NCBI GenBank assembly: GCA_013792075.1
Contig: VMSR01000209.1
Coordinates: 1-42,050, forward strand
Source: Desulfobacula sp.
GTDB lineage: Bacteria > Desulfobacterota > Desulfobacteria > Desulfobacterales > Desulfobacteraceae
Direction of reading: 5' to 3'
Length of the DNA stretch: 42,050 nucleotides
Every line of letters starts with the position of its first letter. Position 1 is the stretch's first letter. Below the pieces are notes generated by a model. The model did no database searches and was not told where the DNA came from. It worked only from the letters and a program-made list of their open reading frames with translations. Of this stretch, positions 33,351-41,270 are shown one piece after another. The translations under genes and the position numbers were made by a program.

Positions 33351-34652
33351 CTACCATCTTCTTTCAAATTTCTTTCTCAACACAACTGCCAGCCCATTCA
33401 TGATCACAAGGAAGAGCAAAAGGACCATGATGGCGGCGGATGTTTTTTCTAAAAAAGCGCGTTCCGGGCTGTCTGCCCATAAAAATATCTGCACCGGCAA
33501 TACAGTGGCAGGGTCGGTGAACCCGCCGGGGATGTCCACAATAAAGGCCACCATGCCGATCATCAGCAAGGGGGCTGTTTCTCCCAAGGCCTGGGCCATG
33601 CCGATAATGGTGCCGGTGAGCATTCCGGGCATGGCCAGGGGCAATACATGGTGGGCCACCATCTGGGTTTTGGATGCCCCTATCCCCAGGGCCGCCTCCC
33701 GGATAGATGGCGGAACTGATTTTAAAGATGCCCGGCCGGCAATAATGATGGTGGGCAGGGTCATCAGGGTCAAGACCAGCCCGCCCACCAAAGGGGCAGA
33801 TCGCGGCAGGCCGAAAAAATTTAAGAACACAGCAAGTCCCAGCAGCCCGAAAACAATGGAGGGAACCGCAGCCAGGTTGTTGATGTTCACCTCAACCACG
33901 TCGGTCCAGCGGTTGGTGGGGGCAAATTCCTCCAGGTAGATAGCCGTGGCAACGCCAATGGGAAAAGAAAGACACAGGGTTACCAGCAGGGTATAGAGTG
34001 ATCCGCAGACAGCGCCCCAGATACCGGCAAGTTCCGGTTCCCTGGAATCGCCCCCGGTAAAAAACGTCATATTGAACTCTTGTTTTATCCGCAACTGATG
34101 CTGGAAGTGATCCACCCAGGCAATCTGGGTATCATCCATGCGCCGCTCAGACTCGGGAACATCCCTTAGGATATGGCCCTTGATGAGCATGTCCACATCA
34201 TCATCCGCCGGCACCCAGATCCGGATGGTATTGCCGATCTCATGGCGGTTCTTTTGCACAAATTTGCGCAAATCAAAAGACGCACCGGAACTGACCATAC
34301 CGTAAAGCTTGCGTTTGTCGGCCCTATTTTTTACCGCTGGAAAGGTCTTGGCCAGGGACTCCCGCACCAATCCCTGGTAATTGGCAGACCCTAAGTCCTC
34401 TTTGTCGATTTTCAAAGGATCCAGAAAGACTTCCAGCTGGATAAAGGTCTGCTGGAAGGCCGTATATCCATTGGCAAAGATACTGATAAAAAGGACGGCC
34501 AGAAAGGCCAGGCTCAGGAGAATGGCAGACAGCCCAAACCGCTTGAAGCGCCTTTCCGCTCGATACCGTCTGGCAAGTCCCCTGTTGACAATATCCATGG
34601 TGCGGAGTTGCCGTCCCTGGGCAGAAGACGCCATGTTTTCCGATTTATTCAT
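33351..34652 (-). CDS. pstA: Phosphate ABC transporter permease PstA (long form)
   Basis: Inner-membrane permease of 433 residues, much longer than the usual 280-300. A cytoplasmic basic N-terminus and TM1 (around 40-65) are followed by a periplasmic insertion of about 150 residues. The canonical MetI-type permease domain then follows from about residue 220 (GIWGAVCGSLYTLLVTLCLSF, EAALGIGASKTQMVAHHVLPLAMPGMLTG as the coupling loop). The ATG at 34652 has GGGAG five bases upstream and overlaps the end of pstC by eight bases. Confidence 0.93.
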   Translation of the reverse strand: MNKSENMASSAQGRQLRTMDIVNRGLARRYRAERRFKRFGLSAILLSLAFLAVLFISIFANGYTAFQQTFIQLEVFLDPLKIDKEDLGSANYQGLVRESLAKTFPAVKNRADKRKLYGMVSSGASFDLRKFVQKNRHEIGNTIRIWVPADDDVDMLIKGHILRDVPESERRMDDTQIAWVDHFQHQLRIKQEFNMTFFTGGDSREPELAGIWGAVCGSLYTLLVTLCLSFPIGVATAIYLEEFAPTNRWTDVVEVNINNLAAVPSIVFGLLGLAVFLNFFGLPRSAPLVGGLVLTLMTLPTIIIAGRASLKSVPPSIREAALGIGASKTQMVAHHVLPLAMPGMLTGTIIGMAQALGETAPLLMIGMVAFIVDIPGGFTDPATVLPVQIFLWADSPERAFLEKTSAAIMVLLLFLVIMNGLAVVLRKKFERRW

Positions 34653-36033
34653 ATTGCTCCCTGTATTTTCGAACCACCACCAGGGCAACCACATTGAGCA
34701 CCAGGGTGACCACAAAGAGCAGCAGGCCCAAAGCAAATGCAGCCAGGGTCTTGGGACTGTCAAACTCCTGGTCTCCCACCAAAAGGGTCACAATCTGGAC
34801 GGTTATCGTGGTAACGGTTTTTAAAGGATTTAGGGTTAAATTGGCAGACAATCCGGCTGCCATGACAACGATCATGGTTTCTCCAATGGCCCGGGAAACG
34901 GCAAGCAGAACCCCTCCCACAATACCGGGAAGGGCTGCCGGAAGCACCACACGGCAGATGGTTTCAGAATGGGTGGACCCAAGGGCCAGGGCCCCGTCTC
35001 TTAAGGACTGGGGAACGGCATTGATCACATCGTCGGACAGGGAAGAAACAAAGGGGATGATCATGATGCCCATGACAAGGCCCGCAGCCAGAGCACTTTC
35101 CGATGAAACAGAAAGCCCCAGGGTCGCTCCTGTATTTCGGATCAGGGGCGCCACAATCAGGGCCGCAAAAAATCCATAAACCACAGTGGGAATACCGGCC
35201 AGAATTTCCAGCAAGGGCTTTGCCACGGCCCGGAACCTTTTATCGGCATATTCGCAAAGATAAATGGCAGACATCAGGCCCACAGGCACGGATACACACA
35301 TGGCAATGGCCGATATGAGCAAGGTGCCCATAAAGACGGGAATAACGCCAAAGGCGCCCGAGGCCCCTACCTGGTCTGCCCGAATTGCCATCTGGGGACT
35401 CCATTCCAGCCCCAGCAGAAATTGATGGATGGGAACAATCTTAAAAAACCGAATGGCTTCGTAGAGAACTGACAGGACAATGCCGATGGTGGTAAAAATC
35501 GCCAGGGTGGAACAGGCAATCAAAATATATTTTACCAGGGTTTCCACGTGGTTTCTGGCCCGAAGTCCAGGGCTTATGCACCGCTGAATCCAGAGGACCG
35601 CCCCAATGGAAATGACCAGAACAATAACGGCAAGCGCCGCATGACTGATGGCGTTAAGCTCTTGGTAGTGATCAGCGGCTGCCCGAAGGGCCGGGCTGAT
35701 GCTGCCGGCGACAATATTGCCCTCCACCAGGTTTTTAATGTCATTGACCAGAAGGTTCAGCCTGCCGCCGGACAGGGTTAGCATCTCTTCGGGCAAAGCC
35801 GCCACCACGATATGGGTTATAATTCGTGACTCAAAGGCCAGCCAGAAACAAAACACAACCAAAGCCGGGACAGCACACCAGAGGGCGGTAAGCGCCCCAT
35901 AATAGGAGGGTCTGGAATGAAGAACCCTGGGGCCCCCATCGTTTTTCACAACAGAAAAAGCACGCCTGCGGCCCAGGTAATACCCGGCAGTGGTCAGCAC
36001 TAACAATACCAGAAGCAGATTTGAAGGCGACAT
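34645..36033 (-). CDS. pstC: Phosphate ABC transporter permease PstC (long form)
   Basis: Inner-membrane permease of 462 residues, against about 300-320 for typical PstC. Extra N-terminal helices and a periplasmic segment precede the MetI-type domain (GVIPVFMGTLLISAIAMCVSVPVG onward). The coupling loop is SLRDGALALGSTHSETICRVVLPAALPG. The ATG at 36033 has AAGGGA before it and is preferred to 36048. It heads the pst operon, which runs pstC-pstA-pstS-pstB. I found no PHO box upstream, but a structured inverted repeat lies at 36175-36244. Confidence 0.93.
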   Translation of the reverse strand: MSPSNLLLVLLVLTTAGYYLGRRRAFSVVKNDGGPRVLHSRPSYYGALTALWCAVPALVVFCFWLAFESRIITHIVVAALPEEMLTLSGGRLNLLVNDIKNLVEGNIVAGSISPALRAAADHYQELNAISHAALAVIVLVISIGAVLWIQRCISPGLRARNHVETLVKYILIACSTLAIFTTIGIVLSVLYEAIRFFKIVPIHQFLLGLEWSPQMAIRADQVGASGAFGVIPVFMGTLLISAIAMCVSVPVGLMSAIYLCEYADKRFRAVAKPLLEILAGIPTVVYGFFAALIVAPLIRNTGATLGLSVSSESALAAGLVMGIMIIPFVSSLSDDVINAVPQSLRDGALALGSTHSETICRVVLPAALPGIVGGVLLAVSRAIGETMIVVMAAGLSANLTLNPLKTVTTITVQIVTLLVGDQEFDSPKTLAAFALGLLLFVVTLVLNVVALVVVRKYREQYE

Positions 36034-36174
36034 TCTTTCCCTTACCATTTAAAAGGTATCCGTTTATTCACCACCGGATAGTGTTTGATCCTATGGTGGG
36101 TTTCATCTGGTATGAAAGATACGCTTGTTTTATTAGGGATGGTTTAACAAGTTGTTAGGGGATGGTTAGGGATG

Positions 36175-36244
36175 CAGTGGCCATGCTGTCGGGTTTTCGA
36201 TGGTCCTGGAGGTGGACTCCCGAACAGTTTGGCTTTGGCCACTG
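36175..36244. other. Long nested inverted repeat, possible structured RNA in the pst leader
   Basis: Three nested stems line up: CAGTGGCCA (36175-36183) with TGGCCACTG (36236-36244); CTGTCGGG (36186-36193) with CCCGAACAG (36219-36227, one bulge); and GTCC (36203-36206) with GGAC (36214-36217). The hairpin is about 70 bases long. It lies between mlaC and pstC, about 140 bases ahead of pstC, without a T-tract. I do not recognise a known riboswitch. The flank 36125-36173 repeats a TTAGGGATGG-like motif three times. Confidence 0.5.
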
Positions 36245-36319
36245 GTGTCAAAACATGAAGATTGTTTCAGGACGGCACTAGGTCTTTATCATAAAAAAAA
36301 GGCTATATATTTCCATCTG

Positions 36320-36910
36320 CTATTTTTTTTTCAATTTATCCATCAGGACTTCAAAAGAATCTTTTTCCAGCATCTGACCGAACTGGGAACGATAATTTCC
36401 AACCAGGCTCACGCCTTCGATGACCACATCATACACCATCCACTGACCGTTTTCCCGCGTATACATTCGGTAATTGATAGGGATTTCAACGGTTTTTGTC
36501 GCCACCTTTGTGTCGATCTGGGCCTTTTTTTTCTCGATGCGTTCCGTAAGAAAGACAAATTTTTCATCGGTGTAGACTTCAACCTTTGCAATATATGTAT
36601 CCTCAAGCAGCCTGCCGAACAATACGACAAATTCAGATTTCTCAGACTCGGTTCTTTCTTTCCAGTGTCTGGCAAGGCTCAGTTGTGACATTTTTTCAAA
36701 ATCAAACCGTTCCGCCACAATTTTTTTCAACGCCACCCTGCGGTTTTCCTTCTGGGCCTCACTTTTAAATTCCGGATTTTTAAGAACCTCTATTATGGAA
36801 TCTATGGTCTGCTTTAACTGGTCCTGGGCAGGAGAAGCCCCAACACTTCCAGCCGAACAAAAAAATAGAATCACCATCAGAAATAACACGCTTTTTCCCA
36901 TATATTGCAT
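36320..36910 (-). CDS. mlaC: Periplasmic phospholipid-binding protein MlaC
   Basis: Soluble periplasmic lipid carrier of the Mla retrograde/anterograde phospholipid pathway, 196 residues. A signal peptide (about 1-25, cleavage after VGA) is followed by the MlaC/Ttg2D fold. FDFEKMSQLSLARHWKERTESEKSEFVVLFGRLLEDTY and GQWMVYDVVIEGVSLVGNYRSQF are family hallmarks. AAGGA lies eight bases before the first ATG. It is the last gene of the mla operon. A T-run follows 20-30 bases later on the minus strand. Confidence 0.95.
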   Translation of the reverse strand: MQYMGKSVLFLMVILFFCSAGSVGASPAQDQLKQTIDSIIEVLKNPEFKSEAQKENRRVALKKIVAERFDFEKMSQLSLARHWKERTESEKSEFVVLFGRLLEDTYIAKVEVYTDEKFVFLTERIEKKKAQIDTKVATKTVEIPINYRMYTRENGQWMVYDVVIEGVSLVGNYRSQFGQMLEKDSFEVLMDKLKKK

Positions 36911-36943
36911 ACAAAACGTCCTTTTTAAAATTTTTTGTGTCTG

Positions 36944-37297
36944 TTAGACGAACTCTTTGCCGATCCAGTCGAGTGCTTCCCTGACATCTTTTTTAATGGA
37001 AAATACATTGTCCAGCTTGGTCAGGGAAAGGGCGTTAAAAACAGTCGTGCCAAGACCTGTCAGTATGAATTTTCTGTTTTCCCTTTTGCTCCATTGCAAT
37101 CCTTCCACCAGGGTTGCAATACCGGAACTGTCCATGAAAGAAACCTGGGTGAAATCCACGACAATTCCCCGAACCTTTTTCTTGAAAAACGGAAGAAAGG
37201 TGTCCCTCAAGTTCGGAGAGGTAAACATATCGATTTCGCCCTCAACAATGACCCTGGCAATCCCGTCCTTTTCGCTGCTTTCTATTTTAAAGCCCAT
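36944..37297 (-). CDS. STAS-domain protein (MlaB position, anti-sigma-factor-antagonist type)
   Basis: A 117-residue STAS domain. In Mla systems the STAS protein (MlaB) binds the ATPase and supports transport. This one carries VSFMDSSGIATLVEG, the exact Asp-Ser-Ser-Gly phosphorylation motif of SpoIIAA/RsbV antagonists. E. coli MlaB has a Thr there, from memory. Length (117) and N-terminus (GEIDMFTSPNLRD) are also closer to SpoIIAA/RsbV. It lies between mlaD and mlaC, with nine bases to mlaD. A PP2C phosphatase and a serine kinase that could act on this serine are encoded divergently at 39478 and 40818. Confidence 0.9.
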   Translation of the reverse strand: MGFKIESSEKDGIARVIVEGEIDMFTSPNLRDTFLPFFKKKVRGIVVDFTQVSFMDSSGIATLVEGLQWSKRENRKFILTGLGTTVFNALSLTKLDNVFSIKKDVREALDWIGKEFV

Positions 37298-37305
37298 AGG
37301 ATTCT

Positions 37306-37743
37306 TTATTTTTCAAAAATATATTTGCTGATTAACTCTTCCAGGCTGATTGCAGATTCCGTATCCATCAAGGAATCAGACTCTCCCAAAAGGTCTTCGG
37401 ACCCGCCTGGCGACAACTTGACAAACTTATCTCCAATCATCCCTTTGGTACGAATGGAGGCAATGGTATCATCGGAAATCTTAGTTCCTTTTTTTATTTC
37501 CATTTTCACCACAGCCTTGTTCTCCTCCAGGGCGACCTGCTTGACCTTGCCCACTGGAACACCGGCTATTTCAACCGAGGCACCCGGCTCAAGCCCTTCA
37601 ATGGATCCAAAGGTGGCGGAAATGCTGTAGGCATCGGACCCGAACAATTCAACTGCCCCCAGATTGACGGACAGGTAAACCAGGCAAACCATGCCAAGAA
37701 TCATAAAAACACCCACGGATATTTCTGTTTTTTTTCCATACAT
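37306..37743 (-). CDS. mlaD: MCE-domain protein MlaD
   Basis: Membrane-anchored MCE subunit of the lipid transporter, 145 residues. One N-terminal membrane helix (about 8-28) precedes a single MCE domain (ATFGSIEGLEPGASVEIAGVPVGKV, IRTKGMIGDKFVKLSPG). E. coli MlaD has 183 residues, so the C-terminal helical part is shortened here. Hexamers of MlaD form the lipid-conducting ring on MlaE. The gene lies between mlaE and the STAS gene. Confidence 0.93.
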   Translation of the reverse strand: MYGKKTEISVGVFMILGMVCLVYLSVNLGAVELFGSDAYSISATFGSIEGLEPGASVEIAGVPVGKVKQVALEENKAVVKMEIKKGTKISDDTIASIRTKGMIGDKFVKLSPGGSEDLLGESDSLMDTESAISLEELISKYIFEK

Positions 37744-37760
37744 GATGGTTAATTTAAATC

Positions 37761-38534
37761 CTATAGCAAAAGAGATGTCAAGATATAATCCACAATAAGT
37801 ATTGAAAGGGATGTGATCACCACGGCATTGGTCGTGGCCGCGCTCACACCTTCTGTGGTCGGATCTGCCGTAAATCCCATGAACGAGGATATCCAGGCAA
37901 TCAGGAGCCCGAAACTTAAAGATTTCAATATTCCGCCGTAGATATCGGTAAAGGTCACTGAAGTGACCATCTTGCCAAAATACGCGCCTTCGTTCACCCC
38001 GAGAAGCTTCACGCCGACCAGGTAGCCGCCCATGATACCCACCACATCAAAAACAGCGGTCAAAAGGGGCAAAGAAATGATACCTGCCAAAATTTTGGGG
38101 CTGATCACATATTTTACAGGATCAATGGCCATCATTTCAAGGGCAGGAAACTGGTCTGTAATTTTCATGATCCCGATTTGGGATGCAATGGCAGAGCCGG
38201 CCCGGCCCGTGACCATGAGTGCGCAAAGGACAGGGCCCAGTTCCCGGATGATGGAAAGGGCCACAGCAGATCCGAGAAGTGCCTCGGCTCCGAACTGGGT
38301 CAGGGTGTGATACCCCTGGAGACCCAGCACAAGCCCTGTAAAAAGCCCGGTGACAAATACGATCAGAAAAGATTTTGATCCGATAAACTCAATTTCTTTT
38401 AGCAACCGGCGTATCCTGAAGGGCGGAAGAAAGGCCTGGTAAAAGGCAACCAGCAAAAAAACACCGCTTTGTCCTAAAACCTGTACCCTCTTGAGTGTAA
38501 ACCGTCCAATATAGGCAAGGATATCAAACTTCAC
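37761..38534 (-). CDS. mlaE: Mla permease MlaE
   Basis: Inner-membrane permease of 257 residues with about five helices. Family features are FIGSKSFLIVFVTGLFTGLVLGLQ, the conserved ELGPVLCALMVTGRAGSAIASQIG coupling region and the C-terminal SFMGFTADPTTEGVSAATTNAVV. The start is a GTG at 38534, eight bases after AGGA at the mlaF stop. Confidence 0.95.
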   Translation of the reverse strand: MKFDILAYIGRFTLKRVQVLGQSGVFLLVAFYQAFLPPFRIRRLLKEIEFIGSKSFLIVFVTGLFTGLVLGLQGYHTLTQFGAEALLGSAVALSIIRELGPVLCALMVTGRAGSAIASQIGIMKITDQFPALEMMAIDPVKYVISPKILAGIISLPLLTAVFDVVGIMGGYLVGVKLLGVNEGAYFGKMVTSVTFTDIYGGILKSLSFGLLIAWISSFMGFTADPTTEGVSAATTNAVVITSLSILIVDYILTSLLL

Positions 38535-38543
38535 TGTTCATTC

Positions 38544-39329
38544 CTACCCCGTTAAAAGTTCGTCCAGATAATTTTTATCGGTCCGGGTAAAAGGAATCGG
38601 CCCTTCCGGTTCCCCATTGATAAATTGTTTTACCCGCAGATCCTTACTGTTTTTGATCTCCTCAACCGTTCCTTGGGCAATGATATCCCCGGAAAAAAGG
38701 ATAATAATCTTGTCTGCAATCCTGAAACAGGATTCAATGTCATGGGAAACCACCACAGAGGTGATATTTAATTTTGTATTCAGATCCTTGATGAGTTTAT
38801 CAATCACGCCTGTTGAAATGGGATCAAGGCCGGAAGTGGGTTCATCATAAAAGATAACTTTGGGATCCATGACAATGGCCCGGGCAAGCCCCACCCGCTT
38901 GGTCATCCCTCCGGAAAGCTGGGAGGGCATCAGATTCTCCGTTCCCCTCAATCCAACCATTTCAAGCTTCATGGTCACAATGGTCTTGATCACATTTTCC
39001 GCTATTCTTGTATGCTCCCGCAGGGGGAAGGCGATGTTTTCAAAGATATTCAGATAATTAAACAGGGCAGACCCCTGGAAGAGCATTCCCATTTTTTTTC
39101 TTTTTTCATACAGCTTCTTTTTGCTGGCACAGGTCAGGTCTACACCGTCAAAATACACGCAACCGCTGTCTGAACGCTCAAGGCCGGTGAGTTGACGCAA
39201 AAGGGTGCTTTTGCCGGACCCGCTCCCCCCAAGGATAACCGTTATTTTCCCTTCTTCAAACCGGCAGTTCAGGCCGTTGGATACCACAAGTCTGCCGTAT
39301 TTTTTAACGAGATTTTCAACCCTGATCAT
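38544..39329 (-). CDS. mlaF: Mla ATPase MlaF
   Basis: ABC ATPase of the Mla transporter, 261 residues. It has Walker A GGSGSGKSTLL, signature LSGGMTKRVGLARAIVMDPKVIFYDEPTSGLDPIS and the switch His in VSHDIES. The DLNTKLNITSVVVSHD region matches MlaF/Ttg2A. It heads the operon mlaF-E-D-STAS-C and is divergent from the phosphatase-kinase pair, sharing a 150-bp intergenic region. MlaA, the outer-membrane partner, is not in the window. Confidence 0.95.
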   Translation of the reverse strand: MIRVENLVKKYGRLVVSNGLNCRFEEGKITVILGGSGSGKSTLLRQLTGLERSDSGCVYFDGVDLTCASKKKLYEKRKKMGMLFQGSALFNYLNIFENIAFPLREHTRIAENVIKTIVTMKLEMVGLRGTENLMPSQLSGGMTKRVGLARAIVMDPKVIFYDEPTSGLDPISTGVIDKLIKDLNTKLNITSVVVSHDIESCFRIADKIIILFSGDIIAQGTVEEIKNSKDLRVKQFINGEPEGPIPFTRTDKNYLDELLTG

Positions 39330-39366
39330 ATGGAGTCACTTGATATATATTTTTAATCGAGGTTCA

Positions 39367-39395
39367 TAGATAACCCAAGGGGCCTGCCCTGTCAA
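39367..39395 (-). promoter_or_regulatory. Possible promoter of the mla operon
   Basis: On the minus strand TTGACA (39390-39395, perfect -35) lies 17 bases before TATCTA (39367-39372, partial -10). The start would be near 39360, giving a leader of about 30 bases to the mlaF ATG. Confidence 0.45.
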
Positions 39396-39438
39396 CGATA
39401 ATAAACCCCAAAACATGACAGGTTTCTCATTGGGACGA

Positions 39439-39467
39439 TTGACAAACCGGGGCAGGCTTTATATAGA
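39439..39467 (+). promoter_or_regulatory. Sigma-70 promoter of the phosphatase-kinase pair
   Basis: TTGACA (39439-39444) and TATAGA (39462-39467) are exactly 17 bases apart, the best sigma-70 match in the window. The start point would be near 39474. The ATG pair at 39478 and 39481 would then have almost no leader. The in-frame ATG at 39415 lies upstream of this promoter. Confidence 0.6.
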
Positions 39468-39477
39468 TTTTCTTAAG

Positions 39478-40797
39478 ATGATGGAAAAGACCTCCCCAGA
39501 TACTGCTTTTTTTGATCCTTCAACTGGCCTTGAGGCCTGCATCAGCAAAGTTGAACGATTATCCAATTGTATTGATATCGCCAATCTCATCAATTCGGAG
39601 CTTTCCATTGGCAGACTTTTAACCCGGGTAATGGAAGCCACGAAAAAAACATTTTCGGCCGATTCTGTGAGCCTCCTCCTCATGGATGAAGAAACAGGTG
39701 ACCTGATCTTTCAGATTGCCCTGGGAGAAAAGGGAGATGAAATAAAAGAAATATTCCGCTTGAAAAAAGGCCGGGGAATCGCAGGGCTTGTTGCAAAAAC
39801 CGGCACCCCCATGAACCTCAAGGATGTCTATGGGCATCCAAATTTTTCCCCGATCCATGACCAAAAAACCGGTTACAGAACCCGCGCCATGCTCTGTGTG
39901 CCCTTAAAAGCAAGGGGCATTACCCTGGGTGTCATCCAGGTCATGAACAAGCGGTGCACCCCTTTTTGCTTTTCCAATGAAGAACTTGACATGCTCGTCA
40001 CCATCGCATCCAGTGCAGCCGTCGCCATTGATACGGCAAAAATGCACCAGCTCATCCTGGAAAAACAAACCCTTGAGCGGGACCTGGCGCTTGCAAAGGA
40101 GGTCCAGGAAAGCTTCCTTCCCCAGACCCTTCCGGATATCCCCGGATATGGCTTTGCCGCCATGAACCAGCCGGCCCTTGAAATCGGCGGGGATTTTTAT
40201 AATTTTTTCCCCCTGCCGGACAAGAGACTGGGCATTGTGCTGGGGGATGTCTCGGGCAAAGGGATTTCCGCCTCCCTTTTCATGGCACGCCTGACCAGTG
40301 ATCTTCAATATTATGCCCTGGTGTGCCAGACGCCCTCCCGGCTCCTTGAACAGATAAATAACCTGCTCTGTGAACGGACCAAAGGGGGTATGTTTGTCAC
40401 CCTTGTTTATATTCTTCTGGATCTGCCCAAACGAAAGATCCAGTTTTCCAATGCAGGGCATCTTTTCCCGGTGTATGCCGACCAAAACAGCGCCTGCCTT
40501 CTGGGCAGCGATCACACAAAAGGGCCTCCTCTGGGGATCATACCGGGAACGACCTATGAACAGGAAACCTTTGATCTTGCAAAAGGTTCTTGCCTGACCG
40601 TCTACACCGACGGAATTACGGAAGCCCGAAACGGATCAGGAGAATTTTATGGAATGGAACGGCTTTTGCGGGAAATCCTGAAGAAACCCAAAGACCCCAA
40701 AATATTGATACGCGATATAGCCGCATCTGTTGACCGCTACACAATGGGACATGGAAGAAGCGATGACCTTACCCTGTTGACGATAAAGGTGGATTAA
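39478..40797 (+). CDS. GAF-PP2C (RsbU/SpoIIE-type) serine phosphatase
   Basis: Predicted signal-controlled protein phosphatase of about 439 residues. A GAF sensor domain (about 30-195) precedes a short coiled linker and a SpoIIE/PP2C phosphatase domain (about 225-439) with IGGDFYNFF, LGDVSGKGISASLFMARL, NAGHLFPVY, VYTDGITEARN and GRSDDLTLL. The metal-binding aspartates are present. In partner switching such enzymes dephosphorylate a STAS antagonist. I chose the ATG at 39478 because a strong promoter sits at 39439-39467, inside the longer frame that begins at 39415. Neither start has a clear ribosome site. The kinase gene follows immediately. Confidence 0.88.
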   Translation: MMEKTSPDTAFFDPSTGLEACISKVERLSNCIDIANLINSELSIGRLLTRVMEATKKTFSADSVSLLLMDEETGDLIFQIALGEKGDEIKEIFRLKKGRGIAGLVAKTGTPMNLKDVYGHPNFSPIHDQKTGYRTRAMLCVPLKARGITLGVIQVMNKRCTPFCFSNEELDMLVTIASSAAVAIDTAKMHQLILEKQTLERDLALAKEVQESFLPQTLPDIPGYGFAAMNQPALEIGGDFYNFFPLPDKRLGIVLGDVSGKGISASLFMARLTSDLQYYALVCQTPSRLLEQINNLLCERTKGGMFVTLVYILLDLPKRKIQFSNAGHLFPVYADQNSACLLGSDHTKGPPLGIIPGTTYEQETFDLAKGSCLTVYTDGITEARNGSGEFYGMERLLREILKKPKDPKILIRDIAASVDRYTMGHGRSDDLTLLTIKVD

Positions 40798-40817
40798 GGA
40801 TGGAGGAACCCGTTGGT

Positions 40818-41252
40818 ATGGACACATCGACAATGGCGTCAGGAAAAATACAATTGAGCATTCCCTCCCATCCCCAATACCTGCAACTGGTAAGGGGTGT
40901 TGTGAAAAAAGCCACCGGAATTATTGGGGTTTCAAGGAAGGATTCAGACCATATCATCCTGGCCGTTGACGAGGCCTGCTCCAATATCATCAAGCACAGC
41001 TATATGAATAACCCCGAAAAAACAATTGATATTTCAATTGGAACCCAGGGAAAAGAACTCCATATTCTCATCACAGACTATGGAAAAAAATGCGATATCC
41101 GGCAACTGCTGCCCAGGGACATCGACATCATCAGACCCGGAGGGCTTGGATTATATATCATAAACCATGCCATGGATTCCGTGGAATATGATTGCAGCGC
41201 TTCCGGAAAAAATCAGGTCCGAATGATCAAATGCTTGAAAAAATCCAGGTAA
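40818..41252 (+). CDS. RsbW-type anti-sigma-factor serine kinase (HATPase)
   Basis: GHKL-fold kinase of about 144 residues. The N box is VDEACSNIIKHSY, G1 is DYGKKC and G2 is RPGGLGLYIINHAMDSV. It resembles RsbW/SpoIIAB, which phosphorylates a STAS partner and may also bind a sigma factor. The ATG at 40818 follows GGAGG by ten bases. The ATG at 40800 has only TTAAGG directly adjacent. It is the second gene after the PP2C phosphatase. Its likely substrate is the Ser-containing STAS protein of the divergent mla operon. No sigma factor gene is nearby. Confidence 0.88.
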   Translation: MDTSTMASGKIQLSIPSHPQYLQLVRGVVKKATGIIGVSRKDSDHIILAVDEACSNIIKHSYMNNPEKTIDISIGTQGKELHILITDYGKKCDIRQLLPRDIDIIRPGGLGLYIINHAMDSVEYDCSASGKNQVRMIKCLKKSR

Positions 41253-41270
41253 AAGGGTTTGGAAAATCAT

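Noticed and set aside
36049-36174. PHO box upstream of pstC
   Set aside because: Only a fragment like CTTTCATA is present; no pair of CTGTCAT repeats with proper spacing was found.
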